From: Verrucomicrobiota bacterium
GTDB lineage: Bacteria > Verrucomicrobiota > Verrucomicrobiia > Methylacidiphilales > Verrucolacustridaceae
Reading direction: 5' to 3'
DNA: 15,628 nucleotides
NCBI GenBank assembly: GCA_016876055.1
Contig: VHDM01000024.1
Coordinates: 1-15,628 of the forward strand
Position 1 is the first letter of the stretch; every line of letters begins with the position of its first letter. A model generated the notes under the pieces. The model saw only the letters and a program-made list of their open reading frames with translations, was not told the origin of the DNA and did not search any database. Both the position numbers and the translations under genes were made by a program. Of the stretch, positions 1 through 5,606 are shown piece after piece.

Positions 1-374
1 TATCGGCGGGAAATATCAACGATAACAACTGGCATACCCTTACCATGGTTTTGAAAAACGAAACTGGCGGGTTTTTTAGCCAAACCGTGTACGTGGATGG
101 TAACCAGGCGGGTACTTCCCTTCTGCAATATGGAGCCTTGGGAGTCCTGGCAGACGCATCGTTTTCGCTTGGGGCCATTCGCGGATCAGCCTCTGCGGAA
201 AAGTTTGTGGGCGAGGTGGCGGCCCTGCGTTTTGATGATGGGGCACTGACAGCATCGCAAATCAGCAGTCTGCATAGTGATTATCTTGGGGTGATTCCGG
301 AGCCTTCCACCTCCCTGCTAATGGGAATTGGGGCGCTTTCTTTATTGGTTATCCGGCGTCGGCGGGCAGTATAA
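1..374 (+). CDS. LamG-like secreted protein with PEP-CTERM sorting tail (5' end outside window)
   Basis: The frame is open from base 3, well upstream of the first ATG at 45, so only the C-terminal ~123 residues are seen. The visible part starts in the beta-sandwich of a concanavalin/LamG-like domain: a NDNNWHTLTMV strand, then YVDGNQAG and the FVGEVAALRFDDGALT end typical of these domains. It closes with a textbook PEP-CTERM signal: VIPEPSTS, a hydrophobic stretch (LLMGIGALSLLVI) and the basic tail RRRRAV. In known systems this tail is read by an exosortase and the protein is exported and anchored or released at the envelope, often with exopolysaccharide. The next gene is a paralogue, so the two look like a tandem duplication. 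The substrate of the sandwich domain cannot be told. Recognition of the tail is firm; the LamG assignment is from strand pattern only. Confidence 0.85.
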   Translation, partial: SAGNINDNNWHTLTMVLKNETGGFFSQTVYVDGNQAGTSLLQYGALGVLADASFSLGAIRGSASAEKFVGEVAALRFDDGALTASQISSLHSDYLGVIPEPSTSLLMGIGALSLLVIRRRRAV

Positions 375-380
375 ATTTCA

Positions 381-1220
381 ATGACGAGCGTTAGGCGACC
401 CTCATGGGGTCTGGGATTATTTAAGTTTATCCCTATTTATCTCTTTGTTTTTTCCGTTTTGGCTGTCCCCCTGCAGGCCGGAACTGTCATTGAGTGGTTT
501 GCCGCGGACTGGGCGGGTGCCAACAGCAGTTGGGTGTCGCGCACAGGAGGTCAGACGCTTTTTTACGACACCTACCAGGGTTCTGCGCCCTTTCTCGGGG
601 AGGACACCCTGGACGGGGTTGCCGTCAAGACAGCGGTCTTCAGCGGAAAAGATTTTCTAACCACCCCGCTTGAACAGACGGACCGCCCTTGGGCGGGGAT
701 CTCGGAATTTTCCATTACTGTCGTTTTCCGCAGCAAAACACCCCCCGCCGGGGCATCGACCGACCTCAACGCCTTCCATGAGTTTAAAGGTATCCTGGGC
801 TTTGAAGTAGGCGGCCTTCACAGTGGGGATTTCGGGATCGGTATCTGGAATGACGGGACCAGCCAAGGCGCGGTCGCGGCCGGTGCCGGACTGCCCAGCG
901 ATGTGGGTATTTCTGCCGGGGCCCTGAATAATGATGCCTGGCACGTTGTCACCTTCGTGGTGGCTCGCCAAGGCAAGGACACTTTCGCCCTTTCGGTCTA
1001 TGCGGACAGCCGTCTGGTGCGGACCGAAACCAGGGTTCCCGACACCACCGGCCAGAACGCCACCTCGTTGGCGAACCAACCCTTCTCCGTCGGAACGATT
1101 CGGGGCGGCAAAAATGGTCCCTTCACCGGATCGATTGCCGCAGTTCGCCTCGACACCGCCCCTTTGTCCGCCGCCGACATTGAGACGATGCACCGCACTT
1201 ACCTTGGATTGAAAAAGTGA
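381..1220 (+). CDS. Secreted LamG-like domain protein, paralogue lacking PEP-CTERM tail
   Basis: 279 residues. The N-terminus is a signal peptide: basic RR at 5-6, a hydrophobic core at about 16-30, and likely cleavage after LQA (residue 33). The rest is one LamG/concanavalin-like beta-sandwich. Its second half lines up with the preceding gene: SAGALNNDAWHVVTFVV matches the SAGNINDNNWHTLTMVL stretch, FSVGTIRGG matches FSLGAIRGS, and FTGSIAAVRLDTAPLSAADI matches FVGEVAALRFDDGALTASQI. It stops at YLGLKK, exactly where the neighbour enters its PEP-CTERM tail, so it should be released to the periplasm or outside without exosortase handling. The ATG at 381 lies 6 bases after the upstream stop, with no visible Shine-Dalgarno, which suggests co-transcription. 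Ligand unknown; it may bind a polysaccharide. The GH43 gene follows at 1351. Confidence 0.85.
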   Translation: MTSVRRPSWGLGLFKFIPIYLFVFSVLAVPLQAGTVIEWFAADWAGANSSWVSRTGGQTLFYDTYQGSAPFLGEDTLDGVAVKTAVFSGKDFLTTPLEQTDRPWAGISEFSITVVFRSKTPPAGASTDLNAFHEFKGILGFEVGGLHSGDFGIGIWNDGTSQGAVAAGAGLPSDVGISAGALNNDAWHVVTFVVARQGKDTFALSVYADSRLVRTETRVPDTTGQNATSLANQPFSVGTIRGGKNGPFTGSIAAVRLDTAPLSAADIETMHRTYLGLKK

Positions 1221-1230
1221 GCGCTGGCCA

Positions 1231-1261
1231 TGGGCTGATGCGAGCCCGGTAAGCCCACTTT
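1231..1261 (+). terminator. Possible weak terminator hairpin after LamG gene
   Basis: TGGCT-type stem: TGGGCT at 1231-1236 pairs with AGCCCA at 1252-1257, followed by CTTTT. An alternative inner pairing is GGGCT (1232-1236) with AGCCC (1243-1247). The stem is short and the T-run poor, so this is only a candidate; it does lie between the LamG gene and the GH43 gene. Confidence 0.3.
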
Positions 1262-1350
1262 TCCATATTTCTAACACCTTGGTTCGCCGGATAGTTTCTT
1301 CAACGTGAGGCATTCTTCTTGATCGCACCTTCGGTGAACACAGTCCTTTG

Positions 1351-2382
1351 ATGAAAAACGGCACTTATCATAATCCGCTGCTTGAACTGGGCCCAGATCC
1401 GTGGGCGCTTTGGCATCGGAATACCTACTTCTACATGCACACGCTTCAGGACCGCATTGATCTCTGGCAAACGCCAGACCTAACCGCCCTAACATCGGCA
1501 GCCCGCAAGACCATCTGGGTACCCGACCAGCCCCAGTATGCCAAACATATCTGGGCACCGGAGATTCACCATATCCAAGGAAAGTGGTACGTCTATTTCA
1601 CCGCGGACGATGGGGACACCGACAACCATCAGATCCATGTGCTGGAAAATGAGCATGACGACCCCATGCAGGGCTCTTTTATCCTCAAAGGCAGAGTCCG
1701 CACGGATCCCGATAACAACTGGGCCATTGATGCCTCCGTGTTCGAGAATGCTGGGGCCCTTTACATGGTGTGGTCGGGATGGCAAAGCCGGCGTCAGCAT
1801 GAAGAGACCCAATGTATTTACATTGCCAAGATGGAAACCCCCTGGAAGCTCGGTTCGGCAAGGGTTTTGATTTCCAAGCCTACCTTTGCATGGGAGCGAA
1901 AGTGGGAAACACCGCCTGAACATGGCCGCTCCCCCCGGTACCCTATCTTTGTCAACGAAGGGCCCCAACCGCTGAAAAGTCCAGACGGGTCCTTGATTCA
2001 TATCGCCTACTCCGCCAGCGGATGCTGGACCCCGCACTATGCCCTTGGCTTATTAACCTGTTCCCGCGATGCCGACCCGCTTCAGCCTGAAAATTGGCGA
2101 AAGGCTGCGCAGCCCGTTTTTCGCCAATCGGCGGAGGTCGGAGTCTACGGCACGGGACACTGCAGCTTTTTTCCATCCCCGGACGGCGCGGAGTCCTACA
2201 TCCTCTATCATGCCCGCGACATGCAATACGAACCGGGCTTGCCCAACGAGAGCATTGACCATCGCTCCCCCCGCATGCAGGCGTTTCACTGGTCAGACCA
2301 TGGGTACCCTGATTTTGGAACCCCCTTCGCCACCAGCACGCCCCTGCCTAGGCCATCCACCCAAAGTTCGCTAAAAAATTAG
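1351..2382 (+). CDS. Glycoside hydrolase family 43 enzyme (arabinosidase/xylosidase type), cytoplasmic
   Basis: 343 residues if started at the ATG at 1351 (a TTG sits one codon upstream). The fold is the GH43 five-bladed propeller. The three expected acidic residues are visible: D16 in the N-terminal GPDPW strand (general base), D127 in NWAIDASVF (pKa-setting aspartate) and E203 in FVNEGPQ (general acid). IWAPEIHHIQGKWYVYFTA and YGTGHCSFF are also typical of the family. Such enzymes cleave alpha-L-arabinofuranosyl or beta-xylosyl residues from plant polysaccharides or their oligosaccharides; exact specificity cannot be read from sequence. No signal peptide is visible, so it probably acts on imported oligosaccharides in the cytoplasm. 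The stop is TAG at 2380-2382, and the same frame stays open for another 59 codons (see the next entry). No Shine-Dalgarno is obvious. The 130-base gap from the LamG gene suggests its own promoter. Confidence 0.88.
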   Translation: MKNGTYHNPLLELGPDPWALWHRNTYFYMHTLQDRIDLWQTPDLTALTSAARKTIWVPDQPQYAKHIWAPEIHHIQGKWYVYFTADDGDTDNHQIHVLENEHDDPMQGSFILKGRVRTDPDNNWAIDASVFENAGALYMVWSGWQSRRQHEETQCIYIAKMETPWKLGSARVLISKPTFAWERKWETPPEHGRSPRYPIFVNEGPQPLKSPDGSLIHIAYSASGCWTPHYALGLLTCSRDADPLQPENWRKAAQPVFRQSAEVGVYGTGHCSFFPSPDGAESYILYHARDMQYEPGLPNESIDHRSPRMQAFHWSDHGYPDFGTPFATSTPLPRPSTQSSLKN

Positions 2383-2562
2383 TGGCGCACGGCATCAGAA
2401 TCGCAAGTAGACCTTGCCGGTCTGCGTGACGGACCGCTTGGCCTTTTGCGACTGCGGGCCCAGTTCCTCGGCTGGGTTTATTCCGCCGCGGTGGCACTGA
2501 TCTTCCTGATTGGAATCGCAGAAGTTCGTAGGCGGCGGAAGCGCGCTACGCGCGCGGTTTAG
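2383..2562 (+). pseudogene. Open frame remnant with a membrane segment, in phase with the GH43 stop
   Basis: Directly after the GH43 TAG the same frame runs 59 codons to a TAG at 2560-2562. It has no ATG or properly placed GTG; the best start is a TTG at 2446. The last part reads as a hydrophobic helix (VYSAAVALIFLIGIAEV) followed by the basic run RRRRKR. That is what the end of a membrane protein or a single-pass sorting tail looks like. Its final codons are made from a GC hairpin and the first GGATTA repeat, so the end is probably not original. I read it as the degraded 3' end of a membrane protein gene. A readthrough extension of GH43 is possible but has no direct support. I do not recognise the family. 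Confidence 0.35.
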
Positions 2563-2580
2563 GATTAGGATTAAGATTAG
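2541..2580 (+). repeat. GC hairpin followed by GGATTA-type tract (copy 1 of composite repeat)
   Basis: GCGCGC at 2541-2546 and GCGCGC at 2550-2555 form a perfect 6-bp hairpin with a TAC loop. It is followed by GGTTTAGGATTAGGATTAAG and GATTAG. The same arrangement, a GC-only hairpin and then GGATTA/GATTAAG units, occurs at 2859-2941. Confidence 0.6.
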
Positions 2581-2634
2581 GGGAGGCTAGGGGCTACCGG
2601 CTGTAGGCTGGTAGGGAGGCTTGGGGCTGGAACC

Positions 2635-2660
2635 GGACGGCTTGGCAAGGCGTCCGTACC
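2635..2660 (-). repeat. REP-like hairpin 1 (variant foot)
   Basis: GGACG (2635-2639) pairs with CGTCC (2651-2655), and inside it CTTG (2641-2644) pairs with CAAG (2646-2649). It is followed by GTACC, so on the minus strand it starts GGTAC rather than the GGTAG of the other copies. Shape, size and flank match the other hairpins in the window. Confidence 0.5.
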
Positions 2661-2688
2661 TTTAGTTTCGTGAACGTGAATGCAAATT

Positions 2689-2720
2689 AAGAGATTAAGA
2701 TGAAGATGAAGATGAAGTTG
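2689..2720 (+). repeat. GATTAAG/GATGAAG short-repeat tract
   Basis: A run of degenerate 6-base units: GAGATTAAGATGAAGATGAA, then GATGAAG. Same strand and same purine-rich type as the GGATTA tracts elsewhere in the window. Confidence 0.55.
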
Positions 2721-2781
2721 GTTTCGGAGATGGGAGATCGCAGATGGAAGATGGGGGGGCTTGAGATTTGAAGTAACAATC

Positions 2782-2823
2782 GGGCGACCAGCCCTCGCGG
2801 ACTCGGGTCTGGGCGCCCCTACC
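2782..2823 (-). repeat. REP-like hairpin 2 (long imperfect stem)
   Basis: GGGCG (2782-2786) pairs with CGCCC (2814-2818), and CCAG (2788-2791) pairs with CTGG (2809-2812). A further CCC/GGG pairing is possible inside, and the flank is CCTACC. On the minus strand it begins GGTAGGGGCGCCC, giving the GTAG foot and palindrome of REP elements. Confidence 0.55.
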
Positions 2824-2858
2824 GAGCGAAAAGTAAGAAACGAAAACAAACGCGTTAA

Positions 2859-2941
2859 CCGCGCGTTCCGCGCGGGGGGATGAGGATTAGGATTAAGATT
2901 AAGATTAAGATTAAGATGAGGATGAGGATTAGGATGAGGTT
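2859..2941 (+). repeat. GC hairpin followed by GGATTA/GATTAAG array (copy 2 of composite repeat)
   Basis: CCGCGCG (2859-2865) and CGCGCGG (2869-2875) form a perfect 7-bp hairpin with a TTC loop. From 2879 to about 2941 it is followed by units of GGATTA, AGATTA, AGATGA and GGATGA. This is the longest such tract in the window. Confidence 0.65.
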
Positions 2942-2963
2942 TGGGGTTTGAAGGAAGACAATC

Positions 2964-2989
2964 GGCTGAGCAGGATGCTCAGCCCTACC
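2964..2989 (-). repeat. REP-like hairpin 3, perfect 9-bp stem, just after the YdbH-like gene
   Basis: GGCTGAGCA at 2964-2972 and TGCTCAGCC at 2976-2984 pair perfectly around GGA, and the flank is CTACC. On the minus strand the element starts GGTAG. It ends 11 bases past the stop of the minus-strand YdbH-like gene, where it could protect or end that transcript. There is no U-run, so it is not a classic intrinsic terminator. Confidence 0.7.
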
Positions 2990-2999
2990 GAGGCGGGAA

Positions 3000-4532
3000 T
3001 TACCGGAGTTCGATGTCGATGTCGCGGAGGCCTTGGGGGCCGCGGAGGTTGAGTTTAAGGCGCCCCTGGGGGGGGAGGTAGGTGAGGCGGATTTCGCCCT
3101 GGTCGAAGGAGTAGTCCTCCAGCACGGAGAGGGCGGCCTGGGCGGAGCCTTTCTTGATCCAGTCCCAGTCCTGGGGAATGCGGTCGGCGAGTTTGGCGAC
3201 GGAGGGGATGCGGAGACGGCCCCCGTCCTTGAAGGTGAGGTGGCCCCAGCCTCCGCGGATGTTTGGGCCCTGGGCGGAGACGACGGCGAGGGCGTCGACG
3301 AGGGAGCTGAGGCGGAACTGGTCGGGCGTGAGGGCATCGGTGACGACGGCGCTTTCCATCCCGGAGACGGAGGCCCAGGCGGACCAGGGGAGATCATTTT
3401 GAAAGAAGAGGGAGACCCCGCCATCGAGGGAGCCGCCGCCGAGGAAGGCGTTGGCGCGGCCGAAGAGGCCATCGGCGTTGACGGTGACGGAGAGGGAGAG
3501 TTTCTCGACGGTGAGTTTTTTCCAGGTGAGGGAGTCGGCGAAGACGGTGGGGACGACGTTTTCGGCGCGGTCACCGTCGGGCTGCTGGCCGAGGTTGAAG
3601 TAGAGATTGCCGCGGAGGCCACGGACGGAGAGGTTCTGGGCGGGGTAGTCGAGATCGGACGGGGGGATGGTGAAGGTGGTGGCGAGCTGGAGCTCGCTGA
3701 AGTCGCGGAGGACGAGGTTTTCGCGGGCGGCAGCGAAGCGGACGGGGAGCTGGACGACAGGTTGGCCGTAAAGGGAGAGGGCGAGGCGGCCGTCGGTGAC
3801 CACGAATTCGGCAATCTGAAAGGGCTCGGGTCGGGCGGCGGCGGGGACGGCCTCGTCGGCGGTATCGATACGCCGGGCGAAGGCGAAGAGGTCGTCGCCG
3901 AGGTAGACGGTAGGGCGGGTGAGGCGGAGCAGTTCGAGCCGGTTGCGGGTGAGGCCGTCCCAGGTGAAGGCGACGTCGATCTGGCCGAAAGAGAGGACGG
4001 GAGCGAGGGGGTCGGAGGGAGAGTAAAAGACGAGATTTTCCGTGGAAGCAGACTGGAGCTCGTCGGCGGCGTCGCCGGGGGAGCGGGCGCCGAGGCGGAC
4101 TTGGGTGAAGAGAAGGGGGGTGGGGTCGCCGAGGCGGAGGGGGGCGACGGGGAGGCCGGGGCCGAGGTTATCGATGACGAGGGTGGAGCTGGTGATGAAG
4201 AGTTTCTCGATGGTGAGCGGGAGGGGAAAGCGGCCGGAGGTGGGGGTGGAGAGGCGGCTGAGCCAGCCGCGGGCCTCGTAGAGTCGGACCTCGGGGATGC
4301 GGCCGAGCAGGATTTTGGGGGAGAGGAGGAGAGTGAGGGCTTGGATGCGGAGAGAGTCGCGGTGGCGGATGTCGCGGACTTCGAGGAGGGCGAAGTCGCG
4401 CCAGCGGGCGGAGGAGATGGAGGTGGCACCGCCGGTGAGGAGAAGCAGAGCACGGAGGGGGAGGGAAGGAATGAGCACAGCGATCACAGTGAGGAGTACG
4501 CAGGCGAAGAGGGTAGCGCGGCGGGAGGGCAT
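3000..4532 (-). CDS. YdbH-like AsmA-family envelope protein (probable phospholipid-transport bridge)
   Basis: 510 residues. An N-terminal hydrophobic segment (about 8-35, FACVLLTVIAVLIPSLPLRA) should anchor it in the inner membrane with the rest in the periplasm. The body is long beta-rich repeats of AsmA type, for example LTIEKLFITSSTLVIDN and LELLRLTRPTVYLGD. The end (from about 428: GWGHLTFKDGGRLRIP, then LEDYSFDQGEIRL near 471 and GRLKLNLRG near 490) has the closing pattern of YdbH/DUF748-like proteins. E. coli YdbH is far longer (about 880 residues), so this would be a short form. YdbH, TamB and YhdP are the AsmA-like proteins implicated in phospholipid transport to the outer membrane. 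The divergent neighbour is a YnbE/YdbL-like lipoprotein, which supports the YdbH reading. The other long frames here are low-complexity shadows. AsmA-like is fairly sure; YdbH specifically is an inference. Confidence 0.65.
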   Translation of the reverse strand: MPSRRATLFACVLLTVIAVLIPSLPLRALLLLTGGATSISSARWRDFALLEVRDIRHRDSLRIQALTLLLSPKILLGRIPEVRLYEARGWLSRLSTPTSGRFPLPLTIEKLFITSSTLVIDNLGPGLPVAPLRLGDPTPLLFTQVRLGARSPGDAADELQSASTENLVFYSPSDPLAPVLSFGQIDVAFTWDGLTRNRLELLRLTRPTVYLGDDLFAFARRIDTADEAVPAAARPEPFQIAEFVVTDGRLALSLYGQPVVQLPVRFAAARENLVLRDFSELQLATTFTIPPSDLDYPAQNLSVRGLRGNLYFNLGQQPDGDRAENVVPTVFADSLTWKKLTVEKLSLSVTVNADGLFGRANAFLGGGSLDGGVSLFFQNDLPWSAWASVSGMESAVVTDALTPDQFRLSSLVDALAVVSAQGPNIRGGWGHLTFKDGGRLRIPSVAKLADRIPQDWDWIKKGSAQAALSVLEDYSFDQGEIRLTYLPPQGRLKLNLRGPQGLRDIDIELR

Positions 4533-4535
4533 CCA

Positions 4536-4566
4536 TTTAGATTAGGATTAGGATGAGGATGAGGGG
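4536..4566 (+). repeat. GGATTA/GGATGA tract in the divergent promoter region
   Basis: TAGATTAGGATTAGGATGAG and then GATGAGGGG fill the space just upstream of the YdbH-like start codon, within the 126 bases separating it from the lipoprotein start. A GGTAGGG at 4587-4593 followed by GGGGCGCCC could be a decayed REP, but no clean stem is left. Confidence 0.55.
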
Positions 4567-4658
4567 AATGAGGAAGAGGAGAATCCGGTAGGGTCAGGGG
4601 CGCCCACCAACCGTGCCGAAGATTGAGAGTTCCTGTCGCAAGGTCTAGGGTAGTGCAG

Positions 4659-5123
4659 ATGAAGAGCTTGCTAAGCGCGGGGTTGGCAGTGGCGTTGGCG
4701 GGTTGCGCGCAGGTGAATTTGAGTACGCCGGAGCCGCTGCAGGTGGACGTGAAGATGAAGGTGGATGTGGAGAATAAGGGGGGGATTTCGGCGAAGGGGG
4801 AGAAGTCGCCTCTGAGTGCGGCGGAGGAGCGGCGGATGTTGTCGCACCAGGTGCAGGAGCTGAAGAACGACCGAAAGGCGGGCGAGGGAAGGGATGGATT
4901 GCTGGTGTTGAAGGAAGTGCCAAAAGATCCGACGTATGCGGATTATGCCAAGTCGGTTGTGGCCAAGGAGAATGCGGCGCGGGAAAAGTTGTTTCAGGAG
5001 AAGGCGGAGGTGGAAGGGAAGTCGGTGGCGGAGTACGCACAGGAATTTGCGGAAAGGGCGCGGGAAGGAAGTTTTCCGGGGGAATGGGTGCAGGCAGACG
5101 ACGGGAAATGGAAGAAGAAGTAG
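4659..5123 (+). CDS. Lipoprotein that reads as a YnbE-YdbL (DUF1318) fusion
   Basis: 154 residues from the ATG at 4659, chosen because it gives a compact lipoprotein signal (MKSLLSAGLAVALAGC, lipid-carrying Cys16); an upstream TTG at 4623 would put charged residues ahead of it. An AGGG lies 8 bases upstream. Residues 16-40 (CAQVNLSTPEPLQVDVKMKV and the DVENK after it) match the YnbE pattern: short lipoprotein, P-x-EP, alternating valines and charged residues. Residues about 93-154 match the YdbL/DUF1318 end: a helical A-x-E-N-A-A-R-E-K-L-F-Q stretch, GKSVAEYAQEFAERAREGSF, and the closing GEWVQADDGKWKKK. In E. coli these are separate proteins encoded beside ydbH: YnbE sits in the outer membrane and bridges to YdbH, with YdbL as a periplasmic helper. 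The YdbH-like gene lies divergently next door. The match is from memory of the families, without an alignment. Confidence 0.7.
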   Translation: MKSLLSAGLAVALAGCAQVNLSTPEPLQVDVKMKVDVENKGGISAKGEKSPLSAAEERRMLSHQVQELKNDRKAGEGRDGLLVLKEVPKDPTYADYAKSVVAKENAAREKLFQEKAEVEGKSVAEYAQEFAERAREGSFPGEWVQADDGKWKKK

Positions 5124-5225
5124 ATGGACTGTTTTTGTTGTAGGCTACGTTTACCTGAGTGAAAGGCTACGGGTCACAGGCTGCAGGTTGTTAGGAGGGT
5201 GTTACGCTATGGGGTCTTTCGTCAT

Positions 5226-5230
5226 GGAGA
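5226..5230 (+). promoter_or_regulatory. Ribosome binding site GGAGA that fixes a GTG start
   Basis: GGAGA lies 9 bases before the GTG at 5240. It supports that non-ATG start for the release-factor-like gene; the nearby ATG at 5224 is in another frame. Confidence 0.55.
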
Positions 5231-5239
5231 ATTTTTAAA

Positions 5240-5599
5240 GTGCGAATCGACGAGCGGGATTTGGTGGAGGAGTTTTCGCGCGCGGGAGGGCGGGGCGGGC
5301 AGAATGTGCAGAAGGTGGAGACGAGGGTGGTGTTGCGGCATGAGCCGACGGGGATCCGGGTGGTGGCGCAGGAGGCACGGACAAGGGAGGCGAATCGATT
5401 GCGGGCGAGGGAGAGAATGATCGAAGCGTTGGCGTGGCGAGAGCGGAGGGCAAGGCATCGGGCCGAGGCGGAAAGGTCGAAGGAGAGGAGTCGTAAAGCA
5501 AAGAGGAGTCGGGTGACGAAGAAAGAAATGGCGGAGGGGAAGCGGAGACGAGCGAAAATCAAGCAGGGGAGGGGAAATTGGATTAGGCGGGAGGATTAG
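5240..5599 (+). CDS. Release-factor-like protein with GGQ domain only (MTRFR/ArfB type, ribosome rescue)
   Basis: 119 residues from a GTG start. The catalytic loop is FSRAGGRGGQNVQKVETR with GGQ at 19-21; in class I release factors this motif enters the peptidyl-transferase centre and hydrolyses peptidyl-tRNA. The usual GPGGQ is GRGGQ here. No codon-recognition domain is present, so it cannot act as a normal release factor. After the core (VVLRHEPTGIRVVAQEARTR) comes a very basic tail, about 70-119, rich in Arg and Lys. The core resembles mitochondrial MTRFR (C12orf65) more than E. coli ArfB, by the VVLRHxPTGI...Q-x-R pattern. A role in freeing stalled ribosomes or stranded 50S-peptidyl-tRNA is inferred from the family. 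The last codons are made of a GATTAGG repeat, and a GIY-YIG gene starts one base after the stop. Confidence 0.8.
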   Translation: MRIDERDLVEEFSRAGGRGGQNVQKVETRVVLRHEPTGIRVVAQEARTREANRLRARERMIEALAWRERRARHRAEAERSKERSRKAKRSRVTKKEMAEGKRRRAKIKQGRGNWIRRED

Positions 5600-5606
5600 G
5601 ATGAAG
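5579..5606 (+). repeat. GGATTAGG repeat units across a gene junction, including the RBS
   Basis: TTGGATTAGGCGGGAGGATT and then AGGATGAAG spans the last codons and the TAG stop of the release-factor-like gene and the start of the GIY-YIG gene. GGAGG at 5590-5594, 6 bases before the ATG at 5601, is a good Shine-Dalgarno and lies inside this repeat-like stretch. Confidence 0.5.

Larger units (their letters stand above)
2563..2999. other. Gene-poor repeat-rich stretch
   Basis: No convincing gene. The stretch contains a degenerate GGCTACCGGCTGTAGGCTGG segment near 2590-2612, REP-like hairpins at 2635-2660, 2782-2823 and 2964-2989, and purine-rich GATTAAG/GATGAAG tracts at 2689-2720 and 2879-2941. 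A frame on the minus strand across this stretch translates to Ile-Leu and His-Leu repeats, which is what such tracts give by chance. Confidence 0.6.

Noticed and set aside
657..1364. Minus-strand open frame across the LamG gene
   Set aside because: No recognisable domain, and the plus-strand frame has a signal peptide and clear likeness to its neighbour.
2401..2445. Small hairpins (GCAAG/CTTGC at about 2403-2417 and GGTCTG/CGGACC at about 2419-2435) as a terminator for GH43
   Set aside because: No T-run follows and the stretch also reads as an open frame; evidence too thin.
2558..2941. CRISPR array
   Set aside because: The repeat units are 6-base and degenerate, with no spacers of constant length and no cas genes.
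2855..4453. Long minus-strand open frame (532 codons) overlapping the YdbH-like gene
   Set aside because: It is Ser/Pro-rich throughout and ends in Ile-Leu repeats from the GGATTA tract; there is no signal or fold pattern. The other frame has a membrane anchor and AsmA-type strands.
3033..4556. Long plus-strand open frame (507 codons) opposite the YdbH-like gene
   Set aside because: It translates to Gly/Glu/Asp/Val-rich low-complexity sequence with no domain pattern. It is the mirror of the codon bias of the minus-strand gene.
4587..4608. A sixth REP element in plus orientation (GGTAGGG followed by GGGGCGCCC)
   Set aside because: The foot is right but no convincing stem of 6 or more pairs could be built; left as a possible relic only.
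4623..4658. Upstream TTG start for the lipoprotein
   Set aside because: It would place 12 extra residues with arginines ahead of an otherwise ideal lipoprotein signal peptide that starts at the ATG at 4659.
5124..5239. A gene or RNA in the gap before the release-factor-like gene
   Set aside because: Only a degenerate GGCTACGGGTCACAGGCTGC segment resembling the one near 2590 is visible; no structure that can be supported.
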